Shown here piece after piece: positions 16,823-26,480 of a stretch of 39,370 nucleotides of DNA. The stretch lies in contig NZ_JEMV01000039.1 in the NCBI RefSeq assembly GCF_000588875.1, positions 1-39,370 of the forward strand. Direction: 5' to 3'. The position numbers and the translations under genes were made by a program. Under the pieces are notes generated by a model. That model did not search any database and had not been told where the DNA came from. It saw only the letters and a list, made by a program, of their open reading frames with translations. The stretch's first letter is position 1, and every line of letters begins with the position of its first letter. This DNA comes from Sphingobium sp. Ant17. GTDB lineage: Bacteria; Pseudomonadota; Alphaproteobacteria; Sphingomonadales; Sphingomonadaceae.

Positions 16823-17443
16823 TTACTTCTGGAAGCCGGCGATGATCTTGAGTTCGATCGCGTCGCCGACGACCGGCACGGCATAGCCCATGCCGAATTC
16901 GCTGCGCTTGATCGAGCCGGTGGCGACGAAGCCGACATTTTCCTGCTTGTTCATCGGGTTGGTACCAGCGCCGTAAAATTCGGCGTCCAGCGTCACCGGC
17001 TTGGTGATGCCCTTGATGGTCAGGTTGCCGGTGATTTCGGCACCGCTCGCACCCTCTGGCTTGACACTGGTGGACACGAAGGTCGCGGTCGGGAACTTGG
17101 CCGCGTCGAAGAAGTCGGCCTTCATCAGATGCTCGTCCAGTTTGGTGACGCCGGTGCGCAGATTGGCGATCGCGAATTCAACCGAAACCTTGGACGCGGC
17201 GGGGTTCGCCTTGTCCAGCGTCAGCGTGCCGGTCGGTTCGGCGATGGTGCCCATATTGTTGGTGAAGCCCATATGGTCCCAGGCGAACACGACCTGGGTA
17301 TGGCCGCCATCGACCTTGTAGGTGCCGCCAGTGACTTTCGCGACGTCCTTGGTGCCAGGCACGCCAGCAGGCGCCTGGGCAATGACGACGGTGCCGCCGG
17401 CAATGGCGATGAGGGCGGCGGCGGGGATCAGATATTTACGCAT
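16823..17443 (-). CDS. YceI family periplasmic protein
   Basis: A 206-residue secreted protein with a signal peptide (PAAALIAIAGGTVVIAQA) and the YceI lipocalin-like beta-barrel, which in studied members binds polyisoprenoid lipids. Recognisable segments are GGTYKVDGGHTQVVFAWDHM, FPTATFVSTSV, GNLTIKGITKPVTLDAEF and RSEFGMG. ATG 17443 was chosen over the longer frame because the signal peptide starts there and GGAGAG lies 8 bases upstream. A stem-loop with a T-run (17458-17500) sits directly before it. Its position between ilvC and leuA has no obvious metabolic logic. Confidence 0.92.
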   Translation of the reverse strand: MRKYLIPAAALIAIAGGTVVIAQAPAGVPGTKDVAKVTGGTYKVDGGHTQVVFAWDHMGFTNNMGTIAEPTGTLTLDKANPAASKVSVEFAIANLRTGVTKLDEHLMKADFFDAAKFPTATFVSTSVKPEGASGAEITGNLTIKGITKPVTLDAEFYGAGTNPMNKQENVGFVATGSIKRSEFGMGYAVPVVGDAIELKIIAGFQK

Positions 17444-17457
17444 GGGACAGACTCTCC

Positions 17458-17500
17458 AAAAAACGTTCAAGGGGCGTAGCCTTGAATAAGCCACGCCCCT
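17458..17500 (-). terminator. Stem-loop with T-run just upstream of yceI
   Basis: AGGGGCGTGGC and GCTACGCCCCT (one internal mismatch) around a 9-base loop on the minus strand, followed after 6 bases by TTTTTT. The T-run abuts the SD of the yceI gene. It is either the second terminator after ilvC or a 5' structure that limits readthrough into yceI. Confidence 0.55.
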
Positions 17501-17646
17501 CGATTGTTCCAGAGTCGTAACTGGAAACGGTTCGTTCCTTCTAAGCCGCTCCCCTTTGGGTTCAAATGAGGCACGTGAGTCATTTGAAGGGTTGGGGTTG
17601 GGGTGTGCCGCAGGCGCTGCGTCATGAGGATAGCCCCCACCCCCGG

Positions 17647-17668
17647 CCCCTCCCCTGAAGGGGAGGGG
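17647..17668. terminator. Hairpin after ilvC
   Basis: Perfect CCCCTCCCC-TGAA-GGGGAGGGG, starting 10 bp past the ilvC stop at 17679. No T-run. Same style as 9684-9703. Confidence 0.55.
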
Positions 17669-17678
17669 TGAAAGAGGC

Positions 17679-18869
<1,191 letters not shown>

Positions 18870-18879
18870 GGTGAATAGG

Positions 18880-19395
18880 TTAAATCGCCTCTTTGCCCCG
18901 GATCAGGCCGACGACGCCGGTGCGGCCGACTTCGACCAGGCCGATCTGGCGCATCAGCCCGACGAAATTGTCGACCTTGTCGGTGGTGCCGGTGATTTCG
19001 AAGATGAAACTCTCGATCGTCGTGTCGACTACCTTGGCGCGGAACACGTCGGCCAGGCGCAGCGCTTCGATCCGGTCCTCGCCCGTGCCCGAAACCTTGA
19101 CCAGCGCCAGTTCGCGTTCGACGAAGGGGCCGACCTCGGTCAGGTCTGTAACCTTGTGGACGGGCACCAGCCGGTCGAGCTGGGCGATGATCTGGTCGAT
19201 CACCTTGGGCGGGCCGTTGGTGACGATGGTGATGCGGCTGACGCTATGATCGTCGGTGATGTCGGCCACGGTCAGGCTGTCGATATTATAGCCGCGCGCG
19301 GTGAACAGGCCCGCGATGCGCGCTAAGATGCCCGCTTCGTTGGACACGGTCAGCGACAGGACATGCCGCTGGTTCAATTCTTCCTGGATATGCAT
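18880..19395 (-). CDS. ilvN: Acetolactate synthase small (regulatory) subunit
   Basis: Regulatory subunit that stimulates IlvB and confers valine feedback inhibition. About 171 residues with an N-terminal ACT domain (HVLSLTVSNEAGILARIAGL, FTARGYNIDSLTVA) and a C-terminal ALS small-subunit domain. It starts at ATG 19395; a GTG immediately before (19398) is also in frame. The stop of the preceding small gene overlaps this start as TGATG, so translation is coupled. Placement after ilvB, with one unknown gene between, makes an ilvB-orf-ilvN operon. Confidence 0.95.
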   Translation of the reverse strand: MHIQEELNQRHVLSLTVSNEAGILARIAGLFTARGYNIDSLTVADITDDHSVSRITIVTNGPPKVIDQIIAQLDRLVPVHKVTDLTEVGPFVERELALVKVSGTGEDRIEALRLADVFRAKVVDTTIESFIFEITGTTDKVDNFVGLMRQIGLVEVGRTGVVGLIRGKEAI

Positions 19396-19754
19396 CACAT
19401 GGCTGTCCCGTCATCTACATCTTCATGGGCGTCGCCAGGGGCGGCCCGTTCCGAAATCATCGCCGTAAAGGCATAGTGCCAGTCTTCATCCTGCCGGTGG
19501 GCGAGGCGGACGGGCAGGCCCGCCACCGCGTCGAACATCCGGCTGAGATGTTCGCCCACATAGAGGGGGGCAATCAGCAGGGCGTCGATATGGCGTTCGT
19601 GAAAGTCGAACCCCGCGTCCAGTTGCACTTCCCATTCGTCATTGGCCGGGTCGGCATGATCGGTGGTCCAGCCGGACAATTCGACCGTTCCCGCGATCCG
19701 CTCGAAATCCCAGGGTTCGCTGACATGGATGCGCAGCTGGAGGGGCTGCGTCAC
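19395..19754 (-). CDS. Unknown small protein between ilvB and ilvN
   Basis: A 119-residue acidic, soluble protein starting at GTG 19754 (GAGGATGGGG just upstream), 10 bp after the ilvB stop and overlapping the ilvN start by one base. I recognise no family. It opens with LRIHVSEPWDFERIAGTVEL, has alternating beta-like stretches (EWEVQLDAGFDFHERHIDAL; WHYAFTAMISERA) and an acidic C-terminus; there are no cysteines and no membrane segments. Its position inside an operon of an enzyme and its regulatory subunit suggests a role in acetolactate synthase expression or assembly, or a neutral passenger. Codon use looks like its neighbours. Confidence 0.75.
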   Translation of the reverse strand: MTQPLQLRIHVSEPWDFERIAGTVELSGWTTDHADPANDEWEVQLDAGFDFHERHIDALLIAPLYVGEHLSRMFDAVAGLPVRLAHRQDEDWHYAFTAMISERAAPGDAHEDVDDGTAM

Positions 19755-19764
19755 ACCCCCATCC

Positions 19765-21515
19765 TCATACTAACGCTTTCGCCTCGTCCGACATGATGCC
19801 CGCGATCTGGTTGGGATCGAGCATCATTTCGGTGTGTGCCGCGCCCGACGGGATCATCGGGAAACAGTTGGACAGCTTGGCCACGCGGCAATCGACGATC
19901 ACTGGCCCCGGCGTTTCCAGCATCTGGCGGATGCCGACCTCCAGATCTTCGGGCTGCTCGATGCGGATGCCGGTCCAGCCATAGGCCTCGCCCAGTTTCA
20001 CGAAATCGGGCAGACTGTCGGAATAGCTGTTGGAATAGCGGCTTTCATAGGTGAGTTCCTGCCACTGGCGGACCATGCCCATATATTCATTGTTCAGGAT
20101 GAACAGCTTGACCGGCAGACGATATTGGCTGGCGGTGCCCATTTCCTGAATGTTCATCTGCACCGAGGCGTCGCCCGCGATGCAGATGGCGAGGCTGTCG
20201 GGATTGCCCATCTGCGCGCCAATGGCGGCGGGGAAGCCATAGCCCATCGTGCCGAGGCCGCCGGAGGTCAGCCATTTATTGGGTGCTTCGAAACCGAAAT
20301 GCTGCGCCGCCCACATCTGATGCTGGCCGACTTCGGTGGTGATGATGACATCCTTGCCGGTCGCCTGGCACGCGGTATAGAGGTCCGCGATCGCGCGCTG
20401 GGGCATGATTTCGGTGCCGTTTTCGGCATAGGCGAGCGACTTCTTCGTGCGCCATTCCGCAATCCGGTCCCACCATGCCGACAGGTCGGCCTGTTCATGG
20501 CCGCGCTGCTTCCACAGGGCGATCATGTCGTCGAGCGCGCTGGCGACGTCGGCCTGGATGGCGACATCGACATCGACGATCTTGTTGATGGAGCTGCGGT
20601 CGATATCGATATGGACCTTGCGGCTGTTGGGCGCGAAGGCGTCGAGGCGGCCGGTGACGCGATCATCGAAGCGCGCGCCGATGCACAGGATGAGGTCCGC
20701 CTGGTTCATCGCCCAATTGGCTTCATAGGTGCCATGCATCCCCAACATGCCAAGCCACTGGTCGGACGATGCGGGGAAGGCGCCCAGGCCCATCAGGGTC
20801 GAGGTGACGGGCGCGCCGGTGAGCGCGGCGAGTTCGCGCAGCAGGGCGCTGGCCTGCGGGCCGGAATTGATGACGCCGCCGCCGGTGTAGAAGACGGGGC
20901 GCTCGGCCGCGGCCAGCATTTCAACGGCTGCATCGATGCCCGCCGCATCCGCTTGATCTGCGGGCGGTAGCTGGCATGCTGGACCGGTTCGGGACGTTTA
21001 TAGGGGGCGGTCGCGATCTGGACATTTTTGGGAATGTCGATGACGACCGGGCCGGGGCGACCGGTGGTGGCGATGTGGAACGCCTCATGAATGACGCCGG
21101 CCAGCTTGCCGGGGTCTTTCACCAGATAATTATGCTTGGTGCAGTGGCGCGTGATGCCGACCGTATCCGCTTCCTGGAACGCGTCGGTGCCGATCAGTTG
21201 CGTGGGCACCTGGCCCGTGATGACGACCATGGGGATCGAATCCATCAGCGCGTCGGTGATGCCGGTGACGGCATTGGTCGCGCCAGGGCCGGAGGTGACC
21301 AGGACGACGCCGGGCTTGCCGGTCGAACGGGCATAGCCCTCCGCCATGTGGGTCGCGCCCTGTTCGTGGCGGACCAGCACATGCTTGATCGTGGGATGAT
21401 TGTAGAGCGCGTCATAAATGGGCAGCACCGCGCCGCCGGGATAGCCGAACACGACCTCGACACCGAGATCGATCAGGCATTCAACCAATATGTCCGCGCC
21501 GCTCTTTTCGGCCAC
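19765..21515 (-). CDS. ilvB: Acetolactate synthase large subunit, reading frame interrupted
   Basis: ThDP- and FAD-dependent enzyme making acetolactate/acetohydroxybutyrate, first step of Val/Leu/Ile synthesis. The N-terminal frame (GTG 21515, SD AAGGA) contains [15 protein letters not shown] and the ThDP-activating Glu51 ([12 protein letters not shown]); it breaks near 20950-20954. The C-terminal frame, from [15 protein letters not shown], carries the ThDP/Mg motif beginning GDASVQMN. Restoring one base in the sequence encoding [11 protein letters not shown] gives 583 residues, the normal length. The enzyme is needed for prototrophy, so a base-calling error is more likely than a pseudogene. 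Confidence 0.92.
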
Positions 21516-21584
21516 GATAAATCCTTCTCATGTGATGCAAGCCCCGTCCTTTGCGACAGCGGGTTTGCGATAGCAAGGTGGCAG

Positions 21585-21613
21585 CCTCTAATGGACATAA
21601 AATGACGGGTCAA
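21585..21613 (-). promoter_or_regulatory. Candidate ilvB promoter
   Basis: On the minus strand TTGACC (complement of 21608-21613), 17 bp, then TAGAGG (complement of 21585-21590). The -35 is good, the -10 is weak. It would give a leader of about 60 bases before GTG 21515. I found no Ile/Val/Leu-rich leader ORF or stable terminator in that stretch. Confidence 0.45.
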
Positions 21614-21616
21614 GCG

Positions 21617-22561
21617 CTATTGTTGTAATATAATTGCTAATTCGTCGATAATCTTGTTATCAATTTCTCGCATTTCGCGCGGCCAGTGTGCTGGGGGCTG
21701 GTTGGTGAACCAGGTATATTGGCGTTTGGCATATTGGCGGGTGGCCAGCGCGCCGCGTTCGATCATGGTTTCCCGGTCGATTTCGCCCATGAGCCAGGCG
21801 CGGATTTCCGGCACGCCGATCGCGCGCATGACTGGCAGGTCGGGATGGAGGTGGCGAGCGAGCAGCGCCTCGACCTCTTCGATCGCGCCCTGGTCGATCA
21901 TCTGCACGAAACGCCGGTCGCACCGCTCGATCAGCCAGTCGCGCGGCGGGCGCAGGATCATGGGGGCAAGGGTGATCTGATCGGCGATGCCGCCGCTCTT
22001 ATGCTGCTGCCACTGTTTCAGCGGCCTGCCGGTCGACCGGACAACTTCCAGCGCGCGGGCGACGCGGGTGGTGTCGGCGGGTGCCAGGCGGGCGGCGGCC
22101 TCCGGGTCTTCATGGGCCAGCGCGGCATGGGCTTCCGCAACAGGCAGGGCGCGAACGGCCGACCGTATGTCCGGGTCGATGTCCGGCACCGGCGCAATCC
22201 CGTCGAGCAGCGTGCGGATATAAAGGCCCGTGCCGCCGACCAATATGGGCAGACGGCCTTGTTCCTGCGCGGCGGCGATCTGCGCCTTCGCCTCGGCCGC
22301 CCAGCGCGGCGCGGTGCAGGCCTGCGCCCCGTCGATATGGCCGAACAGGCGGTGGGGGATGTCGCCCATCTCTCCCGCGCTTGGCCGTGCGGACAGGATG
22401 GCGAGGTCGGCATAGACCTGGCTGGCATCGGCGTTGATGACGATGCCATCGGTGGCTTTGGCAAGGCAACAAGCGAGCGCGCTCTTGCCGCTGGCGGTCG
22501 GCCCGGCAATAAGCGCGACCCGTGGGCGGGATTCGCCCTGCTGTGTGTCAGGAGTGTTCAT
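21617..22561 (-). CDS. miaA: tRNA dimethylallyltransferase
   Basis: Prenylates A37 of tRNAs that read UNN codons. The 314-residue product has the P-loop [11 protein letters not shown] and the family motif [11 protein letters not shown] near the N-terminus, then [12 protein letters not shown] and [17 protein letters not shown] 22561 is chosen because the conserved domain starts about 15 residues later; the frame extends further upstream antisense to serB without family similarity. The start codon shares the CATG with the start of divergent serB. The 3' end is AT-rich compared with its neighbours. Confidence 0.93.
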   Translation of the reverse strand: MNTPDTQQGESRPRVALIAGPTASGKSALACCLAKATDGIVINADASQVYADLAILSARPSAGEMGDIPHRLFGHIDGAQACTAPRWAAEAKAQIAAAQEQGRLPILVGGTGLYIRTLLDGIAPVPDIDPDIRSAVRALPVAEAHAALAHEDPEAAARLAPADTTRVARALEVVRSTGRPLKQWQQHKSGGIADQITLAPMILRPPRDWLIERCDRRFVQMIDQGAIEEVEALLARHLHPDLPVMRAIGVPEIRAWLMGEIDRETMIERGALATRQYAKRQYTWFTNQPPAHWPREMREIDNKIIDELAIILQQ

Positions 22562-23436
22562 GTTCGTCGCGACCTTAGTGGCAAGTGGCTCGATCGGGCA
22601 GGGGGATATTGCGGCCGCCGTCGATCGGTTGGCGCAGGCCGGGTGCCAGCCTGGGCAGAGCCTGTGGCTGGACCGCGAGAAGGCGGCGGATCTGTTCTTC
22701 GCGGCTGATCCGGTGGCGGCGCGCGCGGCGCTGGCCGATATAGGGCAGGGCATCGACGTGATCGTCCAGCCGGTCGAGGGGCGGGCGAAGGCGCTGCTGA
22801 TCGCCGACATGGATTCAACCATGATCACCGTCGAGTGCATCGACGAACTGGCCGACTATGCCGGGATCAAGCCGCAGATCGCCGAGATCACCGAGCGGGC
22901 GATGCGCGGGGAACTGGATTTCGAAGGCGCGCTGGATGAGCGCGTCGCTTTGCTCAAAGGCTTGCCCGACAGCGCGATCGACCGCTGCCGCGCGGAGCGG
23001 GTCGTCATCATGGGCGGAGCAAGGCGCTCGTCCGCACGATGAAGGCGCGGGGCGCGCGGACCTTGCTCGTGTCGGGCGGCTTCACCCGCTTTACCGGGCC
23101 GGTGGCGGCCGAGATCGGTTTCGACATGCATGTCGCCAATGTGCTGGAGATTGCGACGGCGCGCTGCTGGGCACGGTCACCCGTCCGATCGTCGATGCAG
23201 CGCGCAAGCGGGCGGAACTGGAAGCGGCCATCGCGGGTGGGATCGACCGGGCGCTGACCCTGGCGGTGGGCGACGGCGCGAACGACATCCCGATGATCGA
23301 AGGGGCGGGACTGGGTGTTGCCTATCATGCCAAGCCCAAGACACGCGCCGCTGCCGCCGCCGAGATCGTCCATGGCGATCTGTCGGTTCTGCTCTATGCA
23401 CAGGGGATCGGGTCGGCCGATTGGGTTGTCGACTGA
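22560..23436 (+). CDS. serB: Phosphoserine phosphatase, reading frame interrupted twice
   Basis: HAD-family phosphatase for the last step of serine synthesis. Start ATG 22560 ([11 protein letters not shown]) has AGGAG 6 bases upstream. The HAD nucleophile motif DMDST is intact in the first frame. The frame changes near 23017 (within [12 protein letters not shown]) and again near 23155 (GCGAC where GCGGAC would give NVLEIADGALLG). The final frame carries motif III/IV residues [16 protein letters not shown]. Two restored bases give 292 residues, a normal SerB length. Both lesions are single missing bases, as elsewhere in the window, so sequence error is the best explanation. Confidence 0.9.
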
Positions 23437-23487
23437 GGTCGTCCCCGGCTTGGACCTTTGCATCACCCTGCACGACCCAATGAATGA

Positions 23488-23565
23488 GCATCCGCGCTTT
23501 TTGTTTAATGGATGCCTGCCAGCATCCGCGCTTTTTGTTTAATGGATGCCTGTCAGCATCCATAG
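23488..23565. repeat. 34-bp tandem duplication covering a gene's stop codon
   Basis: Units 23488-23521 and 23522-23555 (GCATCCGCGCTTTTTGTTTA.. to ..GGATGCCTGyCA) differ at one base and are followed by a third partial start GCATCC. Each unit can form a stem between GCATCC and GGATGC. The second unit contains the last codons and TAA of the minus-strand gene ending at 23539; the first is an untranslated copy of them. Confidence 0.85.
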
Positions 23566-24282
23566 GGCCATCGCCACCATCATGACATTTTCGGTGAGCG
23601 AGACGAAGCCCAGCGGGACATTGCTGCTGCCGCCGACGCAGGCACATTTGATGGTCCGCTTTTCAAGATAGACGGCCTTGAACACCGACACGGCGCCAAT
23701 GCCACCGATGGTGAGCGCGACCGGGATCGACAGCCAGTCTAACGTTCGGGTCAGCATCAGCACCCCTGCGCCCAGTTCAAGGAAGGGATAAGCCCGCCCA
23801 TAGGGCGGAAGGCGGCGGGCAAGCAGGTCATAGTTCAGGAACATCGTCGCGAACCGATCGACATCCTGCAATTTCAGCATGGCGAGCAGCATCATGGCGA
23901 TGGCGATAAAGCGTTCGACCGTGACGACGGCGATGAGCGGGGCGAAGGTCAGCCAGTTGACCGCCAGCGCCAGCAGCGCGGCCACCGCAAAGACGGCGAG
24001 GACGGGCACATAGCTGGTCGCGTCGGGATCGCGCACCTTGAGGCCGAGGAAGCGCCGAAGATCGTCATGACCGCCGATTCGCTGGCCATCGATGAAGATC
24101 TGCGGTGTGGTCTTTACGTCATGCGCCGCCTTGAACGCATCGGTCTCCGCGCGGCTGGTGAGCCAATGATCCTCGATCCGGTAGCCGCGCTGCTTGAGCA
24201 GCCAGCGCGCCTTGATGCCATAGGGGCAGATGTGGCCGGGCATCACCATGCGGTGGATGGCGGCGGATCGGGCTTGGGTCAT
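23539..24282 (-). CDS. Glutaredoxin-MauE/DoxX fusion membrane protein
   Basis: A 247-residue two-part protein. Residues 10-82 form a glutaredoxin domain with active-site CPYG (single Cys19), the cis-Pro TTPQIFIDG and GGHDDL. Residues about 95-247 form a MauE/DoxX-like membrane domain of four to five helices (VLAVFAVAALLALAVNWL, FIAIAMMLLAMLKL, FLELGAGVLMLT, VALTIGGIGAVSVF, VMMVAMALWML), with a second Cys pair C213-A-C215. It probably moves reducing equivalents or maintains thiols across the inner membrane. Start ATG 24282 is supported by a mer-like promoter upstream, and a MerR gene is divergent, implying metal or thiol stress control. The substrate is unknown. Confidence 0.82.
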   Translation of the reverse strand: MTQARSAAIHRMVMPGHICPYGIKARWLLKQRGYRIEDHWLTSRAETDAFKAAHDVKTTPQIFIDGQRIGGHDDLRRFLGLKVRDPDATSYVPVLAVFAVAALLALAVNWLTFAPLIAVVTVERFIAIAMMLLAMLKLQDVDRFATMFLNYDLLARRLPPYGRAYPFLELGAGVLMLTRTLDWLSIPVALTIGGIGAVSVFKAVYLEKRTIKCACVGGSSNVPLGFVSLTENVMMVAMALWMLTGIH

Positions 24283-24317
24283 GACGGCATATCCTTGGGC
24301 AAACGGGGCATGCCACC

Positions 24318-24349
24318 CATATAGGGTGCGGACCATGGTACGGAGTCAA
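24318..24349 (-). promoter_or_regulatory. MerR-type promoter for the glutaredoxin-MauE gene
   Basis: On the minus strand TTGACT (complement of 24344-24349), a 20-bp spacer, then TATATG (complement of 24318-24323). The spacer opens with CCGTACCATGGTCCG, an imperfect dyad. TTGACTCCGTAC equals the left half of the classical mer operator as I remember it. Overlong spacers with a central dyad are the hallmark of MerR-activated promoters. The -35 box abuts the SD of merR on the other strand. Confidence 0.7.
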
Positions 24350-24358
24350 GGGATGAGC

Positions 24359-24736
24359 ATGACGATTTCCGCACTCGCGCGCAGCAATGGGGTCGGGGTG
24401 GAGACGGTGCGCTATTATCAGCGACGCGGGCTACTCGCCACGCCGGAGCGGGGTGCGGGCATCCGGCGCTACGACGCGGCGGACGCGCGGCGGCTGGGCT
24501 TCATTCGGAGCGCGCAGCGGGCAGGGTTTACATTGGAGCAGATTGGCGAGCTGCTGCATCTGGATGCCGGGCAGGACCGGGCGCGGGCGCGGGAATTGGC
24601 GTCGGAGCGGATCGCGGCGCTGGACGCGAAGATCGCCGAGATGCAGACGGCGCGCGCGGCGCTGGAGCGGCTGGCGCGGCAATGCCATGCGTCGGACGAG
24701 GGGCCATGCCCGATCATCGCGGCGTTCGAGGGGTAG
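24359..24736 (+). CDS. MerR family transcriptional regulator
   Basis: A 125-residue MerR-type activator: N-terminal winged helix (TISALARSNGVGVETVRYY, then QRRGLLATPERGAGIRRYD), effector-linking helices (IRSAQRAGFTLEQIGELLHL) and a C-terminal metal loop with Cys109 and Cys117 (CHASDEGPC). The third Cys of mercury MerR, usually in the helix after the LL(R/H)L motif, is absent (DAGQDRARAR here), so Hg(II) trigonal binding as in MerR is unlikely. Of ATG 24353 and 24359, only 24359 has correct spacing to AAGGGA. Divergent from, and presumably controlling, the glutaredoxin-MauE gene. Confidence 0.88.
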   Translation: MTISALARSNGVGVETVRYYQRRGLLATPERGAGIRRYDAADARRLGFIRSAQRAGFTLEQIGELLHLDAGQDRARARELASERIAALDAKIAEMQTARAALERLARQCHASDEGPCPIIAAFEG

Positions 24737-24744
24737 CGCGCGGG

Positions 24745-25218
24745 CTATTCCAGCCCGGCGACCAGCCCGTCGATCGCGCCCTGCAGGATGTAGCTCGCCG
24801 CCAGCTTGTCGACCAGCACGTCGCGGCGGGCGCGGCTGGCATCGGCCTCGATCAGGGTGCGGGTGACCGCCTGGGTCGACCAGCGTTCGTCCCAGAGCAG
24901 AACCGGCAGGCCGAAATCCGCCAGATTATGCGCGAAGGCGCGGCTCGACTGGCTGCGCGGGCTGCCGGTGCCGTCGAGGTTGAGCGGCAGGCCGATGACG
25001 ATGCCCTTGACCTGCTGCTGTGTGATGAAAGCAGCCAGCAACAGCTTGTCCTTGCTGAATTTACTGCGCGTGATCGTATGGGCGGGACTGGCGATCGACC
25101 AGCGCGCGTCGCACAGGGCGAGGCCGATCGTCTTGGTGCCGACATCCATGCCGACCAGGCGGCCGCCCTGCGGCAATGCCTCGCGAAAGGCCACGCGATC
25201 CGTCGTTACCAATGGCAT
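24745..25218 (-). CDS. ruvX: RuvX/YqgF Holliday-junction resolvase-like RNase
   Basis: RNase H-fold nuclease implicated in 16S rRNA 5' maturation and junction resolution. 157 residues with the first catalytic Asp in [17 protein letters not shown], the central [17 protein letters not shown] motif, Glu in LLWDERWST and a final Asp in the [13 protein letters not shown] segment. The start at 25218 lies 12 bp after the stop of the DUF3089 gene, so the two are probably cotranscribed. Convergent with merR, 8 bp between the ends. Confidence 0.94.
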   Translation of the reverse strand: MPLVTTDRVAFREALPQGGRLVGMDVGTKTIGLALCDARWSIASPAHTITRSKFSKDKLLLAAFITQQQVKGIVIGLPLNLDGTGSPRSQSSRAFAHNLADFGLPVLLWDERWSTQAVTRTLIEADASRARRDVLVDKLAASYILQGAIDGLVAGLE

Positions 25219-25230
25219 GATGTCAGAGTG

Positions 25231-26349
25231 TCATTTCTCTAAGAAGGCCGCGAGCCTTTGCTGTGCGTCGGCGCGCACATTGCCCCAGAACAGACTGTAA
25301 TCATAGACATGATAATTATTGCCGGGCAGGGTGAACGGCCCCATGTCGACCGGCTCGCCGATCATCAGCACGCCGCTGGTGTCACAGCGCGCCGGGACGA
25401 TTCCAGTCAACAGCTTGGGCGGCTGGCCTTGTTCGCGGGCGTCGAGCGTGCCCTTGTTGGCGCTGGCCGGGGCCGCGCCGTTGAAGGCACCGGTGATGGG
25501 GTTGGTGCAGAGCATGTGGGTGCCCTTGCGCGGCTTGCCGGTATAGCCGGTCTTGCGCTCGAAACTTTCGACCACGGCGGACGGGTCGGCAGGTTCGGCA
25601 TAGCTTTGCCAGCTGACGATGCAATGGGATTGGGCAGCGCGGGCGCAGGCAGGCAGGCCGAGCGCGGGAAGATCAGCCTCCACCGAGACGGGCCAGCCGA
25701 CCGCATAGACTGCCGCCACCCGATCGGCGATGGGCTTGCCCGCAACCTGCTCGCGCAGCAATTGCAGCAGATGGCGTGACCCCTGGCTATGCCCGGCGAG
25801 CATCAGCGGGCCGGTGGGGTTGGCCGCGAGGAAGGCAGCAAAGGCCTGGGCCACGTCGCGATAGGCGGTGGCCAGCGCCTTGTCGCCGGCGGGCTTGTCG
25901 GTCAGGAACGCGCCATAATTGGCCTGGCGATAACGCGGTGCCCACACGGTGCCGGTGGCGTTGAAGGCGCTGGCCTGGCTCATCACGAAGCGGCGAGCGG
26001 TGGCGTTCGTATCCGTGTCGTCCAGAGGCGCATTCCAATGGGCATCGCCGACGGTGGTGACATAGCTGGTGGGATGAAGGAAGAAGATCGCGGCTTTCTG
26101 CGGCACGGCAGGGGTGGTCACGCCTGCGGGCGTCCAGAGTGCCGGATTATTTTGCGTGATGTCCGGGCGGGCGACCCACATTTTGGGGTCGGCATAGGCG
26201 TCGGCGGGCAGCGGGGCGAGTTCGGCAAAGTCTTCGCGCGGCACCATCACGGCGCGGATGAGTTGCATACCCCAGATCGCATAGATGGCGAACGCCGCGA
26301 TCATCAGCACCACCAGGGCTGCGATGACATAGAGGAATTTGCGGGCCAC
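25231..26349 (-). CDS. DUF3089 family alpha/beta-hydrolase-like protein
   Basis: A 372-residue protein anchored by one N-terminal helix (FLYVIAALVVLMIAAFAIYA), so probably periplasmic and membrane-tethered. The body matches DUF3089: AIFFLHPTSYVTTVGDAHWN, VWAPRYRQANYGAF and the nucleophile elbow LAGHSQGSRHLLQLL with GHSQG (GxSxG). The acid and His of a triad are not assigned with certainty; a late His in NNYHVYDY is a candidate. GTG 26349 is preferred (GGAGAG 5 bases upstream) over the longer open frame. Lies 12 bp before ruvX and is divergent from gatC. No substrate is known for the family. Confidence 0.85.
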   Translation of the reverse strand: MARKFLYVIAALVVLMIAAFAIYAIWGMQLIRAVMVPREDFAELAPLPADAYADPKMWVARPDITQNNPALWTPAGVTTPAVPQKAAIFFLHPTSYVTTVGDAHWNAPLDDTDTNATARRFVMSQASAFNATGTVWAPRYRQANYGAFLTDKPAGDKALATAYRDVAQAFAAFLAANPTGPLMLAGHSQGSRHLLQLLREQVAGKPIADRVAAVYAVGWPVSVEADLPALGLPACARAAQSHCIVSWQSYAEPADPSAVVESFERKTGYTGKPRKGTHMLCTNPITGAFNGAAPASANKGTLDAREQGQPPKLLTGIVPARCDTSGVLMIGEPVDMGPFTLPGNNYHVYDYSLFWGNVRADAQQRLAAFLEK

Positions 26350-26480
26350 CCGAGCTCTCCGATTTTCAGGGGCGATGCGGCCCCTATTTGCGCGTCCCTG
26401 TCTTACGCAAGCTGCAGGCGCGCGCAAGGGGCGCGAAACCGGCTTGAAGCGGAAGGAAGCGGGTGGTAGCGGCATGGCCC

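Noticed and set aside
21516..21600. A leader-peptide attenuator before ilvB
   Set aside because: No short ORF rich in Ile, Val or Leu codons and no competing stems were found.
23488..23565. Short direct repeats as a CRISPR fragment
   Set aside because: Units abut without spacers, one copy overlaps a gene's coding end, and there are no cas genes.
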